A DNA stretch of 64,000 nucleotides from a virus, in the IMG/VR virus record IMGVR_UViG_3300032309_000911, positions 1-64,000 of that record; one strand, written 5' to 3'. This document shows positions 29,752 to 41,600 of the stretch, in pieces. Below the pieces are notes generated by a model. The model ran no database searches. It was given only the letters and a program-made list of their open reading frames with translations, and was not told the DNA's origin. Both the position numbers and the translations under genes were made by a program. Numbering within the stretch: the first letter of the stretch is position 1; each line of letters starts with the position of its first letter.

Positions 29752-31608
29752 ATGGCAAGTAATAAATTAGAAGTATCAGATTTTGATTTTGATAATATAA
29801 AAAGCAATTTAAGAACATTTTTACAAAGTCAATCAGAATTTTCAGATTATAATTTTGAAGGATCTGGTTTTGCCGTTCTTTTAGACACATTAGCCTATAA
29901 CACACATTATCTAGGATTCAACGCTAATATGTTAGCAAACGAAATGTATTTAGATAGTGCTGATATAAGAAAAAATATTGTATCTTTAGCAAAAATGTTA
30001 AATTATACTCCATCTTCTGTCAGAGCTCCTGTAGCAAATTTAAATATCACTGTCAATGATGCAACAGGGTCAACTTTAACATTATCCAAAGGAACAATAT
30101 TTACAACTTCTGTTTTAGGAACAACTTATCAATATATAACAAATCAAGATTATACCATTTCTCCTGTAAATGATGTTTACAATTTTTCAAGTGTAAATGT
30201 TTATGAAGGAACATTGGTAACCTATAGATATACAGTAGATAAAAATGATCCTGATCAAAAATTTGTAATCAATAGTTTAAATGCTGACACAACGACACTA
30301 AAAGTTTCTATACAAAACAGTTCTACAGATACAACTACAAATGTCTATTCATTAGCCGGTGGTTTTAATGGAGTAACAAGTACATCTAATGTTTATTTTT
30401 TACAAGAAGGAGAAGAAGGAAAATTTGAAATTTATTTTGGTGATGGTGTTATAGGTTCTTCTTTATCTGATGGTAATATCATAATATTAGAATATATTGT
30501 TACAAACAGAGATCAATCAAATGGTGCATCTTCTTTTACATTGTCAACTACGATTGGTGGATTTTCGGACATATCTATAGTTACAAATTCAGCATCACAA
30601 GGTGGAACAACGGCAGAATCTAAAGAGTCAATTCGTTTCAATGCACCTTTAAATTATGCAGCTCAAAACAGAGCTGTAACAACAACTGACTATGAAACGA
30701 TTGTCAAATCAATTTATCCAAATGCTTTATCTGTAAGTGCTTGGGGCGGAGAAAATGATGAGACGCCTGTTTATGGTGTTGTAAAAATTGCTATAAAAGC
30801 AAAAAGCGGTTCTACACTTACAAATACAACAAAAGCAAGTATAGTTACAGCATTAAAACCTTACAATGTTGCTTCTGTAAGGCCTGTTATTGTAGATCCT
30901 GAAAAAACTTCTATTTTAATTACAAGTAATGTAAAATATGATTCAAGATTAACAACAAAAACTTCTGACACTTTAAAATCGGACGTTATTAATACTTTAA
31001 CAAATTATAACACAGATACATTACAAAAATTTGATGGCATATTCAGATATTCCAAAGTTGTAGGTTTAATAGACAATACTGATACTAGTATAGTATCAAA
31101 CATAACTACTATTAAAATACGAAAAAATTTTACTCCAACTTTAAATTCTTCTACAAGATATGATATCTATTTTAGAAACTCTTTATACAATCCTGTATCT
31201 GGTTATAATGCTTCTCAAGGAGGAATTTTAGAATCAAGTGGTTTTAAAATTAATGGTGATACAACAAACGTTTATTACTTAGATGATGATGGCGTTGGAA
31301 ATATAAGAAGATATAGATTATTGAATGGTGTTAGAACATATGCTAATAATACTCAAGGAACAATTAATTATTCTACAGGCCAAATTACATTAACATCTTT
31401 AAATATAACTAATGTAGAAAATATTAGAAATCAAACATCAACTGCAATTGAATTAACTGTTAAACCAAATTCTAATGATATAGTTCCTGTAAGAGATCAA
31501 ATCGTAGAAATTGATATACAAAATTCTTATATTACAGTTCAATCAGATGCTTTTGTTGGAGGTTCGGCAGAAGCAGGAGTAGGTTACACAACAACAACTA
31601 GCTATTAA
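29752..31608 (+). CDS. 6: gp6-like baseplate wedge subunit
   Basis: A 618-residue protein (T4 gp6 is 660). 'DFDFDNIKSNLRTFLQSQSE' opening, 'LDTLAYNTHYLGFNANMLAN' and 'MYLDSADIRKNIVSLAKMLN', then 'PLNYAAQNRAVTTTDYETIV' form the gp6/J-like baseplate pattern. Gp6 builds the ring that holds wedges together. One base after gp25. Confidence 0.92.
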   Translation: MASNKLEVSDFDFDNIKSNLRTFLQSQSEFSDYNFEGSGFAVLLDTLAYNTHYLGFNANMLANEMYLDSADIRKNIVSLAKMLNYTPSSVRAPVANLNITVNDATGSTLTLSKGTIFTTSVLGTTYQYITNQDYTISPVNDVYNFSSVNVYEGTLVTYRYTVDKNDPDQKFVINSLNADTTTLKVSIQNSSTDTTTNVYSLAGGFNGVTSTSNVYFLQEGEEGKFEIYFGDGVIGSSLSDGNIIILEYIVTNRDQSNGASSFTLSTTIGGFSDISIVTNSASQGGTTAESKESIRFNAPLNYAAQNRAVTTTDYETIVKSIYPNALSVSAWGGENDETPVYGVVKIAIKAKSGSTLTNTTKASIVTALKPYNVASVRPVIVDPEKTSILITSNVKYDSRLTTKTSDTLKSDVINTLTNYNTDTLQKFDGIFRYSKVVGLIDNTDTSIVSNITTIKIRKNFTPTLNSSTRYDIYFRNSLYNPVSGYNASQGGILESSGFKINGDTTNVYYLDDDGVGNIRRYRLLNGVRTYANNTQGTINYSTGQITLTSLNITNVENIRNQTSTAIELTVKPNSNDIVPVRDQIVEIDIQNSYITVQSDAFVGGSAEAGVGYTTTTSY

Positions 31609-31610
31609 TT

Positions 31611-34124
31611 ATGGCTAATTTTAAAAATAAAATATCCAATTTACTTACTTCACAAGTACCTGATTTTGTACTTGAAGATCATCTTAAATTTGTAGAATTT
31701 TTAAAAACATATTATACATTTATGGAAGCTGCCGAATTGGTGGTTACAAGTGTACAAACAACTGATGGTATAAGACTAGAAACTGAAACTGATCAAGAAA
31801 ATAATTTATTATTAGATGGTTCTCGTGTTGAATCTGAAAAAACTATTTTAGATGCTGGCGATAAAATAATTTTAGAAAGTTCTTCTTATGGTAAATTTAT
31901 TAAAGGAGAAATAGTTACAGGACAAACATCAAAAGCAACATCAACCATACTTGCTGAAGATTTAGATAATAATAAATTGTTTGTTGTTGCACAAGACAAA
32001 TTTATTAAAGGAGAAACAATATTAGGTTCTTCTTCTAATGCAAGTGCTGTAATTAATAATTATAGACCAAATCCTGTAAACAATATACAAGAATTATTAA
32101 ATTTTAGAGATCCTGATAAAGCAATATCAAACTTTTTAATTAATTTTAGAAATGAATTTTTAGCAACATTACCTGAAAATTTAAATAATAATATTAATAA
32201 AAGGAATTTAATTAAAAATATAAAATCTTTATATCAATCTAAAGGTACTAAAATAGGTAATGAATTATTTTTTAGATTATTATTTAACGAAGCTTCAGAA
32301 ACAATTTATCCTAGAGAACAAATATTAAGAGTATCTGATGGTAAATTTACAGTTAATAAAATATTAAGATCGTTAGAGTTAGAAGGAGAAACATTAAATT
32401 TAATAGGAAGAACTATAACTGGTAAAACTTCCGGTGCAACCGCAGTAGTAGAAAACGTAAGTAAATTTCTAATAGGATCTAATACTGTTTCTGAATTTAT
32501 CTTAAACGAAGATAGTATTCAAGGAACATTTTTGATTGGAGAACAAATCAATGGAACAGTAAACGACACAGACGATATTTTAATTAAAGCAACAATTACA
32601 GGAATTCCTATTTCACATACAATAACAAATTCAGGAGTTTTGCACGAAGAATCTGAAAATGTATCTATTGTAGGAGGAGGTGAAGGGGCTATAGTACAAA
32701 CTAAGTCTATAGGTTCAGGTAGTATTTCTGAAATTATAATTGATAATCCTGGTTTGGGTTACTCAATAGGCGATGAATTAACTTTTGATAATACAAATAC
32801 AAACGGATCGGGTGCGGCCGGATTTATTTCAATAGTTAATGGTGGTATTATTTTAGAAGATGGTTCAAACGACAGAATCACTTTAGAAGAAGCGACAACA
32901 CAAGAAGATACTTATTCAGGAAATAAATTTGTACAAGAATTTGGTACAGGTATAGGAGATATAACAGATGTTTATCTGTATAATGGTGGTAGTGGATATA
33001 CAAAATTACCCACAATAACTATTTCATCAACAGGTAATAATGCAGTTTTAAAAGCTTACACTACGACTATTGGTAATGTATTAGATTTGAAAATATTAGA
33101 ATATGGTAAAGGTTATGAAAATTCTCCAACACCTCCTACTTTAAATTTATATAAAAATTTAATATTAACAAACATTTCAGGAATTTTCATAGAAGGAGAA
33201 ACAGTAACTACTAGTACTTCGGTTACAGCAGTTGTTGTTAATTATAATCAAGATACAGGATTATTAGTATTAAAAAATAGTTCAGGAACTATAACACAAA
33301 ATTTAACAATATCTGGAGGTTCATCAGGAGCTACAGGTACAATTGCAAGATCAAATTCAGCCACAGCATCTTTGAATATTGGTTCAATTGCTAATACCGA
33401 AGGAGTTTATATAAATGAAGATGGATTTGTTTCTGAAAATACTATAAGAATACAAGACTCTTTATATTATCAAGATTTTTCTTATGTTATAAAAGTTGGC
33501 CGTTCTATAACAGAATGGAGAGATACTTTCAAAAAAACAATGCACACATCAGGTTTTTATCTTACAGGTCAAGTTAATATTAATTCAAGACTAAATGTTA
33601 AAGTTAGATTTCCTATAATAGGTGCTGTATCTTTACAATCAGAAGAGCCGTTATTCAGTATTCTTAATACTTTATTTTCTACAATATTTGGTAGAAGATT
33701 AGGTACTATAGATGATGGTACAACTTTAAGAGCAAATTCTCAATTAGGTATTAAAGCAGATTTAAACACATCTACTATATCTCCTTTCTCAAATACTACT
33801 AGAGATATTACTTTAAAAAGAGCTCCTATAGGCATTTCTGTAGAATCTAGAGTAAGAGGTATTATTAATGGAACTAAAGTTAATAACGGTTTTGTTTATG
33901 CTGGCCCCAGATATGGAACTATTAATAGAGAAATTTTTAAAACTTTTGCTTTATCCGGAACAAATTATTCTATTGCAGAATTAAGTAATAATGTTACATT
34001 TGGAACTAAAACATCATTGGACGGTAATGATAATACTCTTTTATTTTCTTCGAGTAATTTAGGCAGAGGTATTAAAACCAAGTTAACTATGCCTTCCGAA
34101 ATCACTACGATAACCATACCATAA
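31611..34124 (+). CDS. Large baseplate wedge protein at the gp7 position
   Basis: An 837-residue protein between gp6 and gp8, where T4 has gp7 (1032 residues). The start 'KISNLLTSQVPDFVLEDHLK' is typical of marine T4-like phages. The body contains several beta modules of the pattern G-E-x-V-T-G-x-T-S-x-A-T, e.g. 'KGEIVTGQTSKATSTI' and 'LIGRTITGKTSGATAVV'. Assignment as gp7 counterpart rests on position and size, not on clear similarity. Confidence 0.65.
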   Translation: MANFKNKISNLLTSQVPDFVLEDHLKFVEFLKTYYTFMEAAELVVTSVQTTDGIRLETETDQENNLLLDGSRVESEKTILDAGDKIILESSSYGKFIKGEIVTGQTSKATSTILAEDLDNNKLFVVAQDKFIKGETILGSSSNASAVINNYRPNPVNNIQELLNFRDPDKAISNFLINFRNEFLATLPENLNNNINKRNLIKNIKSLYQSKGTKIGNELFFRLLFNEASETIYPREQILRVSDGKFTVNKILRSLELEGETLNLIGRTITGKTSGATAVVENVSKFLIGSNTVSEFILNEDSIQGTFLIGEQINGTVNDTDDILIKATITGIPISHTITNSGVLHEESENVSIVGGGEGAIVQTKSIGSGSISEIIIDNPGLGYSIGDELTFDNTNTNGSGAAGFISIVNGGIILEDGSNDRITLEEATTQEDTYSGNKFVQEFGTGIGDITDVYLYNGGSGYTKLPTITISSTGNNAVLKAYTTTIGNVLDLKILEYGKGYENSPTPPTLNLYKNLILTNISGIFIEGETVTTSTSVTAVVVNYNQDTGLLVLKNSSGTITQNLTISGGSSGATGTIARSNSATASLNIGSIANTEGVYINEDGFVSENTIRIQDSLYYQDFSYVIKVGRSITEWRDTFKKTMHTSGFYLTGQVNINSRLNVKVRFPIIGAVSLQSEEPLFSILNTLFSTIFGRRLGTIDDGTTLRANSQLGIKADLNTSTISPFSNTTRDITLKRAPIGISVESRVRGIINGTKVNNGFVYAGPRYGTINREIFKTFALSGTNYSIAELSNNVTFGTKTSLDGNDNTLLFSSSNLGRGIKTKLTMPSEITTITIP

Positions 34125-34129
34125 ATGAG

Positions 34130-34166
34130 TATAAATAATAATAAGTTTGAAAAACTTGTATAAATA
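34130..34166 (+). promoter_or_regulatory. Two tandem T4-type late promoters before gp8
   Basis: Exact TATAAATA at 34130-34137 and again at 34159-34166, 29 bases apart, in the 60-base gap between the gp7-position gene and gp8. The second leaves a leader of about 13 bases. Confidence 0.75.
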
Positions 34167-34184
34167 TAACTAAAGAAATTAAAT

Positions 34185-35654
34185 ATGCCAGCAATTATAA
34201 CAAATAAATTTAGAATACACAATAGTGAACAATTTGCAGAATCTTTTTCTGAACCAGCGTCTAATCTTTATTATCTAGGAATAGGTAGACCTCAACCATT
34301 TGCAACACAAACAAGAGGTGATCTAAGAACAGATAATCAAGGAACAGATAGTGCATCTATAACTCCAGCAGATAGTATATCGGAAGAATTTTATACATAT
34401 GATGATTTGCTTGCTGTAAAAAAAATTACAGCATCAGACGTATCTTATGTAATACCTAGAAGAAACTGGACAACAGGAACAACTTACGACATCTATAGAA
34501 ACGATTACGGCAATAGAATTACAGGAACAACAACAACTCAAACTTCAAATAGTGGTGCAACAACTTTATTTGATGCTACTTTTTATGTTTTAACAGCAGA
34601 TAGAAATGTTTATAAATGTTTAAACAATAATAACAATTCTGCTTCAACAACAGAACCAACAGGAACTTCTATTAATATTATAACAACAGCTGATGGTTAT
34701 AAGTGGAAATATATGTACACTTTGACAGCTTCACAACAAGCAAATTTTTTATCAACAGATTTTATGGCTGTAGCAACAAATGCTACAGTATCATCCGCTG
34801 CTGTAGATGGCGCTATCAACATTGTAAAAATTAAATCTGCTGGTTCAGGTGGAACAAACGGAACATATACAAGTATTCCAATTCGTGGAGATGGTTCTTC
34901 AGGAACAGTTACAGTTGTGGTTTCGGGTGGAGCAGTAACATCAGTTACTGTTACAAATATAGGAACAGGTTATACTATTGCTTATATTCGTAATGCAGAT
35001 ATAGTTTCTGCTGGTGCTACAGGTTTATCAGGTGCTGAATTAGATTGTATTGTAGAACACAAAGGCGGACACGGTTTTGATGCTGTAAAAGAATTGGGTG
35101 GATTTTTTGTAATGTTAAACGTAAATTTAGAAGGAACGGAATCTTCAAATACTGGAGATTTCACTTCTGAAAACGATTTTAGAAGAATAGTATTAATAAG
35201 AGATCCATATTCTAGTGGAACAGCTGCTAGCGCTACAACATTAAGAGCAACAAAAGCAGTTAGATTTGCTTCATCACCAACTCCAGGAACTTTTCAAGTA
35301 GATGAAAAAATATCTCAAGCGACAACAGGTGCTGTAGGAAAAGTTGTTGAGTGGGACGCTACTAATAGAATATTACATTACATACAAACTAGATTCAATG
35401 ATGAGGGTCTTGATAGTAATGGTAATTTAACAGCGTTTAGCGGAGCAAACGTTATTACAGGAGCAACTTCAAGTGCTACAGGAACTCCAAGTTCAGTTGC
35501 AAGTGAAACTGCCGACCAAATTACGTTTACTAATGGTTATAAAGGATCAGAGTTGGACAGACATAAAGGTGATGTGTTATATATTGAAAATAGAGCACCA
35601 ATAACAAGAGCATCCGACCAAACTGAGAATATTAAATTAGTAATTGAGTTTTAG
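34185..35654 (+). CDS. 8: gp8-like baseplate wedge subunit
   Basis: A 489-residue protein (T4 gp8 is 334). 'AIITNKFRIHNSEQFAESFS' and 'NLYYLGIGRPQPF', then 'ADGYKWKYMYTLTASQQANF', are classical gp8 features in marine phages. It carries an extra C-terminal beta region with the same 'IGTGYT'/'TTGAVGKVVEWD' modules as the neighbours. Own pair of late promoters. Confidence 0.9.
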   Translation: MPAIITNKFRIHNSEQFAESFSEPASNLYYLGIGRPQPFATQTRGDLRTDNQGTDSASITPADSISEEFYTYDDLLAVKKITASDVSYVIPRRNWTTGTTYDIYRNDYGNRITGTTTTQTSNSGATTLFDATFYVLTADRNVYKCLNNNNNSASTTEPTGTSINIITTADGYKWKYMYTLTASQQANFLSTDFMAVATNATVSSAAVDGAINIVKIKSAGSGGTNGTYTSIPIRGDGSSGTVTVVVSGGAVTSVTVTNIGTGYTIAYIRNADIVSAGATGLSGAELDCIVEHKGGHGFDAVKELGGFFVMLNVNLEGTESSNTGDFTSENDFRRIVLIRDPYSSGTAASATTLRATKAVRFASSPTPGTFQVDEKISQATTGAVGKVVEWDATNRILHYIQTRFNDEGLDSNGNLTAFSGANVITGATSSATGTPSSVASETADQITFTNGYKGSELDRHKGDVLYIENRAPITRASDQTENIKLVIEF

Positions 35655-35662
35655 GGAGAAAT

Positions 35663-38600
35663 ATGCCAAGTCCAACAGACTTTAACCTTTCGCCTTATTT
35701 TGATGATTATAATGAGTCGAAAAAATTTCATAGAATATTGTATAGACCTTCTTTTGCTGTACAAGCTAGAGAATTAACACAATCTCAATCAATTCTTCAA
35801 AATCAAATTGAAAGAGTATCCGATCACCTTTTTGAAAAAGGAACAATGGTTATTCCTGGTGAAATTGGATTTGATCTGAATTATTATGCTGTTAAATTAA
35901 CATCTAAAACATATTCTTCAATATCAGATTATATTGGTAAACAATTAACAGGTGTTACATCAGGCGTTATAGGTATTTGTGTTAATGCTGTTGCTAATGA
36001 TGGAACAGATCCTGATACTTTATATGTAAAATACAATAAAACAGGAACAAATAATACTTCTGTTGCATTTTCTAACGGAGAAACAATTAATGCTACGGCA
36101 ATCGGTAGCGTTACTGTTTTAGCATCAGCTGTTGTAAATTCTACAGCAACAGGTTCAGCAGCCAATATTGCAGAAGGTGTTTATTACATTAACGGTTTTC
36201 ATGTATCTGTAACAGAACAAACTTTAATTTTAGACAAATATACAAACACACCTAGTTACAGAGTAGGTTTAACTATTACTGAAAGTTTTATAACACCAAA
36301 TGATGATGTCTCTTTAGTTGATAATGCTCAAGGTTCTTCAAATGCAAATGCACCAGGAGCTCATAGATTCAAAATAGATTTAACATTAGCTAAAAGAACA
36401 TTAACATCAACTGATGATTCTAATTTTGTAGAATTATTAAGATTATCAAATGGTATTAGATTAAATCAAGTTACTAGAACTAATTATGCTGTATTAGAAG
36501 ATAATATGGCGAGAAGAACGTATGATGAATCAGGAGACTACACTGTTAGAGATTTTGATTTAGATATTAGAGAACATATTGTTGATGGTAATAATAGAGG
36601 TATATACACTTTAGCACAAGGTGGAAATCCAGCAAAATTAGCGATAGGTGTTGGTCCAGGTAAAGCTTATGTTAAAGGATATGAAATAGAAACTATTGGA
36701 ACAACTTTTATAGATTCTGATAAAGCAAGAGATTACGATTCCGAAAATAATTTTAATACAAGATTTGATGTAGAAAATTATGTTAATGTAACTAACGTAT
36801 ATGGAACTCCTGATATAGGATTTGTATCTAGCGATGTTGAGGCATTTAAAAATGTAAATTTATATGATACGGCAACATCTTCAAGAGGTACTGAACAATC
36901 TACAACAGGTGTAACTGTACCACAAATAGGTAGAGCTAAATCAAAAGGATTTGAATTAAATAGTGGTACGGCAAGTTCTAATATATTTGCTAGCTCTTCT
37001 TTAACAAACGCTGTTTATAAACATTATCTATTTGATATAGAAATGTTTACTCATTTAAATATTAAAACAGCAGTAGATTTTACCGATGGAGAAAAAGTAA
37101 CAGGAGGAACTTCAGGTGCTTATGGATATGTTCAATCTTTAGATTCAACAAAATCTTCAGCAGTAACAAGTATTTCTGTTGCAAATCCTGGAGTTGTAAC
37201 TTTAAGTTCACATTCTTTTAAAGAAGGACAACAAATTACTTTAACTGGTGGTTCTTTTAGTATTGACTCTGTTGCATATTCTAGCGGTACAGTATTTACT
37301 GTAAAAAATCCAACAACAAACACTTTTCAATTATATAATTCTGCCGGAACATCTACAGTAAACGTAACTGCTTATAGTTCAGCTCCAACAGCTGCACATG
37401 GAGTTGTTGTACTTAATAATGTAACAGGAATTTTTGTTGCTGGTGAAACAATAACAGGAAACACTTCTTCATTAACAGCTGTTATTCAAGATAATAGATA
37501 TGGATTTAATGGTGTACAAACTTTTGATTTTACTTCAGTAAAACAAATTGGTATGTCCGGTTCTCCAACATATACTTCTGATGTTTCTACAGATTCAACT
37601 TATGGTGATAATTATACACTGTTTGGTTCATTGTCAGTAGCAAATAGTGGAACAACAGTTACAGGATTTGGTACACTATTTAGTGCTGAATTAAGAGTTG
37701 GAGATAGTATAACATTTACTACTGATGCGGGAAGTTCTATAACTAGAATAATTGAATCTATTTCTTCCAATACAAGTTTACAATTATTAACTGCTGTTGG
37801 TGGTTCAGATGTATCTACAAAAACAATTGCAGTTAGAAAACGAGGAAAATTACAAGGTTCAAATAAAAATATTTCAATATTTGAATTGCCTTATAGTGTT
37901 ATAAAAACATTAAAAACTACAGCTAATGGTGGAATTACAGATACAAATTTTAAAGTAAGACGACACTTTACAACAACATTATCTTCAGGAAGTGCAACAA
38001 TAACTGCTGGAACAAATGAAATATTTTCAAGTTTAACTGAAAAAGATTTCTCTGTTTCTATAATGAGTATTGGTTCAGCAACAGCAGGTGCAGTAGGAGA
38101 TGTTTTAAGTCTTTCAGGAAATAACCATAATGGTAGTGCTATATTTACATTAGGTGGTTCTCCTACAGGAAAAACTTTAACTTTAAATTTTGGAACAAAT
38201 TATTCTAATGCTAAAATTAAAATATTAGCAACAGTTAATCGTTCAGTTGCAGGTTCCAAAACAAAAACACTTAATGCAAATTCTACAAAACAAGTATCTA
38301 GTCAATCAGAAATAGAATCTGGTATTATTAGTTTAGGAAAAGCAGATATTTACGTTATTAATAATATTTACATGTCAGCAAATTTTTCAACTAATGCTAC
38401 AACTTCAGATACAAATGTTACTGCTAGATTTATTTTAGATAACGGACAAAGAGATAATTTTTACGACATAGGTAGAATTAAATTAAAAACAGGAGCTATA
38501 ACTCCAACTGGCCGTTTATTAATAGATTTCGATTACTATTCTCATGGTTCAGGAGATTATTTTGACGTAGATTCTTATTCAGGTTCTTCTGATTATGAAA

Positions 38601-41600
38601 ATATAACTGAATATACTTCTGATACTACAGGCAAAACATATAAATTGAGAGATTGTTTAGATTTTAGACCGAGAGTTGATGACGCATCAACAATAACAAG
38701 TTCAGGACAAGATAGACAATATAGCGGAACAGGAGCTTCAACTATAGATATAGTTCAATTTGGTTCTGATGTTAGTACCGATTTAGAATATTATTTGCCA
38801 AGAATAGATAAAGTATTTTTAGATAAAGATGGAAATTTAAAAATAGTAAAAGGTTCTAGTTCTTTAAATCCTCAAGTACCTAAAGGTCTTGAAAATGCTA
38901 TGCACCTTTACACTATATTTTTAAATGCTTATACTTTAAGTACTTCAGATTTAAAAATCAAAAAAATAGATAATAAACGATATACTATGAGAGATATTGG
39001 TGCTTTAGAAAAAAGAATTTCTAATGTTGAATATTACACACAATTATCTTTATTGGAAGCAAATGCTCAATCATTACAAATACAAGATGCTGAAGGATTT
39101 GACAGATTCAAAAATGGATTTATTGTAGATAATTTTACAGGTCATGGTATAGGAGATGTAGGAAATTTAGATTACAAATGTTCTATGGATATGGCAGGTG
39201 GATATGTAAGGCCTATGTTTAATTCTGAATCGGTACAATTAACAGAAGCTACTAACGAAGGAAATACTACAGTTACAAACACTAACAGATCATCAGCTAA
39301 TTATCAAAAAACAGGAGATTTAATTACTCTACCTTATACAGAAACAACTTTAATAAATCAACCTTATGCTAGCAAATATATTAATGTAAATCCTTTTAAC
39401 GTATTTACATGGGCAGGTTCTGTTACACTTGATCCTCCAGGAGATGAATGGAAAGAAACTAACAGAGCGCCTGATTTAATAATAAATGAACAAGGCGGTT
39501 TCGATACTATGGTTTCTAATCTAGGAAATCCTAATTTAGAAAGTGTTGAAATTGATACTGTATGGAATGAATGGCAAGATTTCTGGCAAGGAACTCCTTC
39601 AGAATCTACAGAACAAACTAATTCATATATAGGAAGAGTTGGAGGAACAACTGTTAGATTTGGTGATTTTACAACTACTACAGCACAACAAATTTCTCAA
39701 ACAAGAACAGGTATCAGATCAGCTATAGTTCCTCAAGTTGTAAGAACATCTTTAGGAGATAAAATAGTTAATATTGCATTTATACCTTTTATTAGAAGTA
39801 GAACTATCAATTTTACAGCTACTAGATTAAAACCAAATACAAGATTGTATCCTTTCTTTGATAATATTTCTATTACGCCTTATGTTACGCCTACAGGTGG
39901 TTCATTAGGTGGAAATTTAGTAACGGATTCTAATGGTGCAGTATCAGGAACTTTTATCATACCTGATGCAACTGTAAATTCTAATCCTAGATGGAGAACA
40001 GGTCAAAGATTATTCAGATTAACAAGTTCATCTACAAATTCTTCTTCAGATGTTGAAACTTCAGCTGAAGCAGATTATATAGCTAAAGGTTCTTTAGAAA
40101 CAGTACAAAACACAATTGTGTCAACGAGAGAACCTCAATTAGTTAGACAAACTGTTAGCGATACTAGAAATATTACTAGAACATCTACAAGAACAACAAC
40201 AGAAGTTATACAATGGATTGATCCAATAGCTCAAACTTTCTTAGTTGATGATACAGGTGGTGTATTTGTAACATCTATTGAAACATATTTTCAATCAAAA
40301 GATTCTAATATTCCAGTTACATTACAAATTAGAGAAGTTATAAATGGAACTCCATCAAGAACAATTGTTCCTTTTGGTGAGGTTGTATTAAATCCTAGTC
40401 AAGTAAGTATTAGTGATGATGCTACGGTTTCTACTAAATTTAGTTTTCCTTCTCCTGTTTACTTACAAGAAAAAACTGAATATGCTTTTTGTCTATTAAG
40501 TAATTGTAATAACTATAATGCTTTTGTTGCAAGATTAGGAGATACACAAATAGGATCAGATAGAACAATATCTCAAAACCCTTATGCAGGTGTTTTATTT
40601 AAATCTCAAAACGGTTCTACTTGGACACCAGAACAGATGGAAGATATTAAATTTAAAATTAATAGAGCTGAATTTGAAAATGCAACTGGTACTGTTACTT
40701 TAGTAAATGATATTTTACCTACAAGAACACTGCCTACTAATTCTTTAAGAACAACAAATAGTTCAGGTGTAATTAGAGTATTCCATAAAAATCACGGTAT
40801 GCACGGCACATCAAACAATGTTACTATTGCAGGAGTTGCTGCTGGCACTTATAATGGTATCACTCACACACAAATTAATGGAACATACACAAGTATTTCT
40901 AATGTAACTTTAGACAGTTATGATATTACAACGGTTGGAACTGCAACTGCTACAGGAGATATTGGCGGTTCAACAGTTACAGTTACTCAAAATAGATTAT
41001 TTGATGTTGCTTGTTTAAATTTATCAACATTAACAGTTCCAGGAACAACTATAAATTATACTATGAGAACAACTACTGGTAAATCAATACATGGTACAGA
41101 AACAGAATTCAATTTAGCTGCTGCTTCTGACTTTATAAATGTAAATACAGGAGACAACATTTACTTTACATCTCCTCAATTAGTTGCAAGTTCTATAAAT
41201 GAAACAAATGAAATGGCAGGAAATAAATCTTTGTTTGTTAATCTAACTTTAACTACATCTAACACTAAACTTTCTCCTGTGTTAGATACTAAACGTATTA
41301 GTATGGTTGCTGTGCAAAATAGATTAAATAATCCAACATCAGGAAATACACCAAATTATATTTCAGACACAGCTTCAACAGGAACATCATCAGCTGCCGT
41401 TTATTTAACACGATCTGTAGTTTTAGAAAATGCTTCTACATCATTAGACGTTAGACTAACTCAAAATGTTAGATCAAGTTCTTCTGTTAAAGTTTATTAC
41501 AGAACAACAAGTGCTTCTGAAGTTAGAAATATAAATGATTTATCTTGGGTTCCATTTAATATAGATGGTGGTGAAGATATTTCTGTAACGCCTTCGGAAG

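Noticed and set aside
36000-36200. Minus-strand frames within the DUF4815 giant gene (35929-36165, 37132-37323)
   Set aside because: Short antisense frames without start signals, inside a long gene with a clear family signature.
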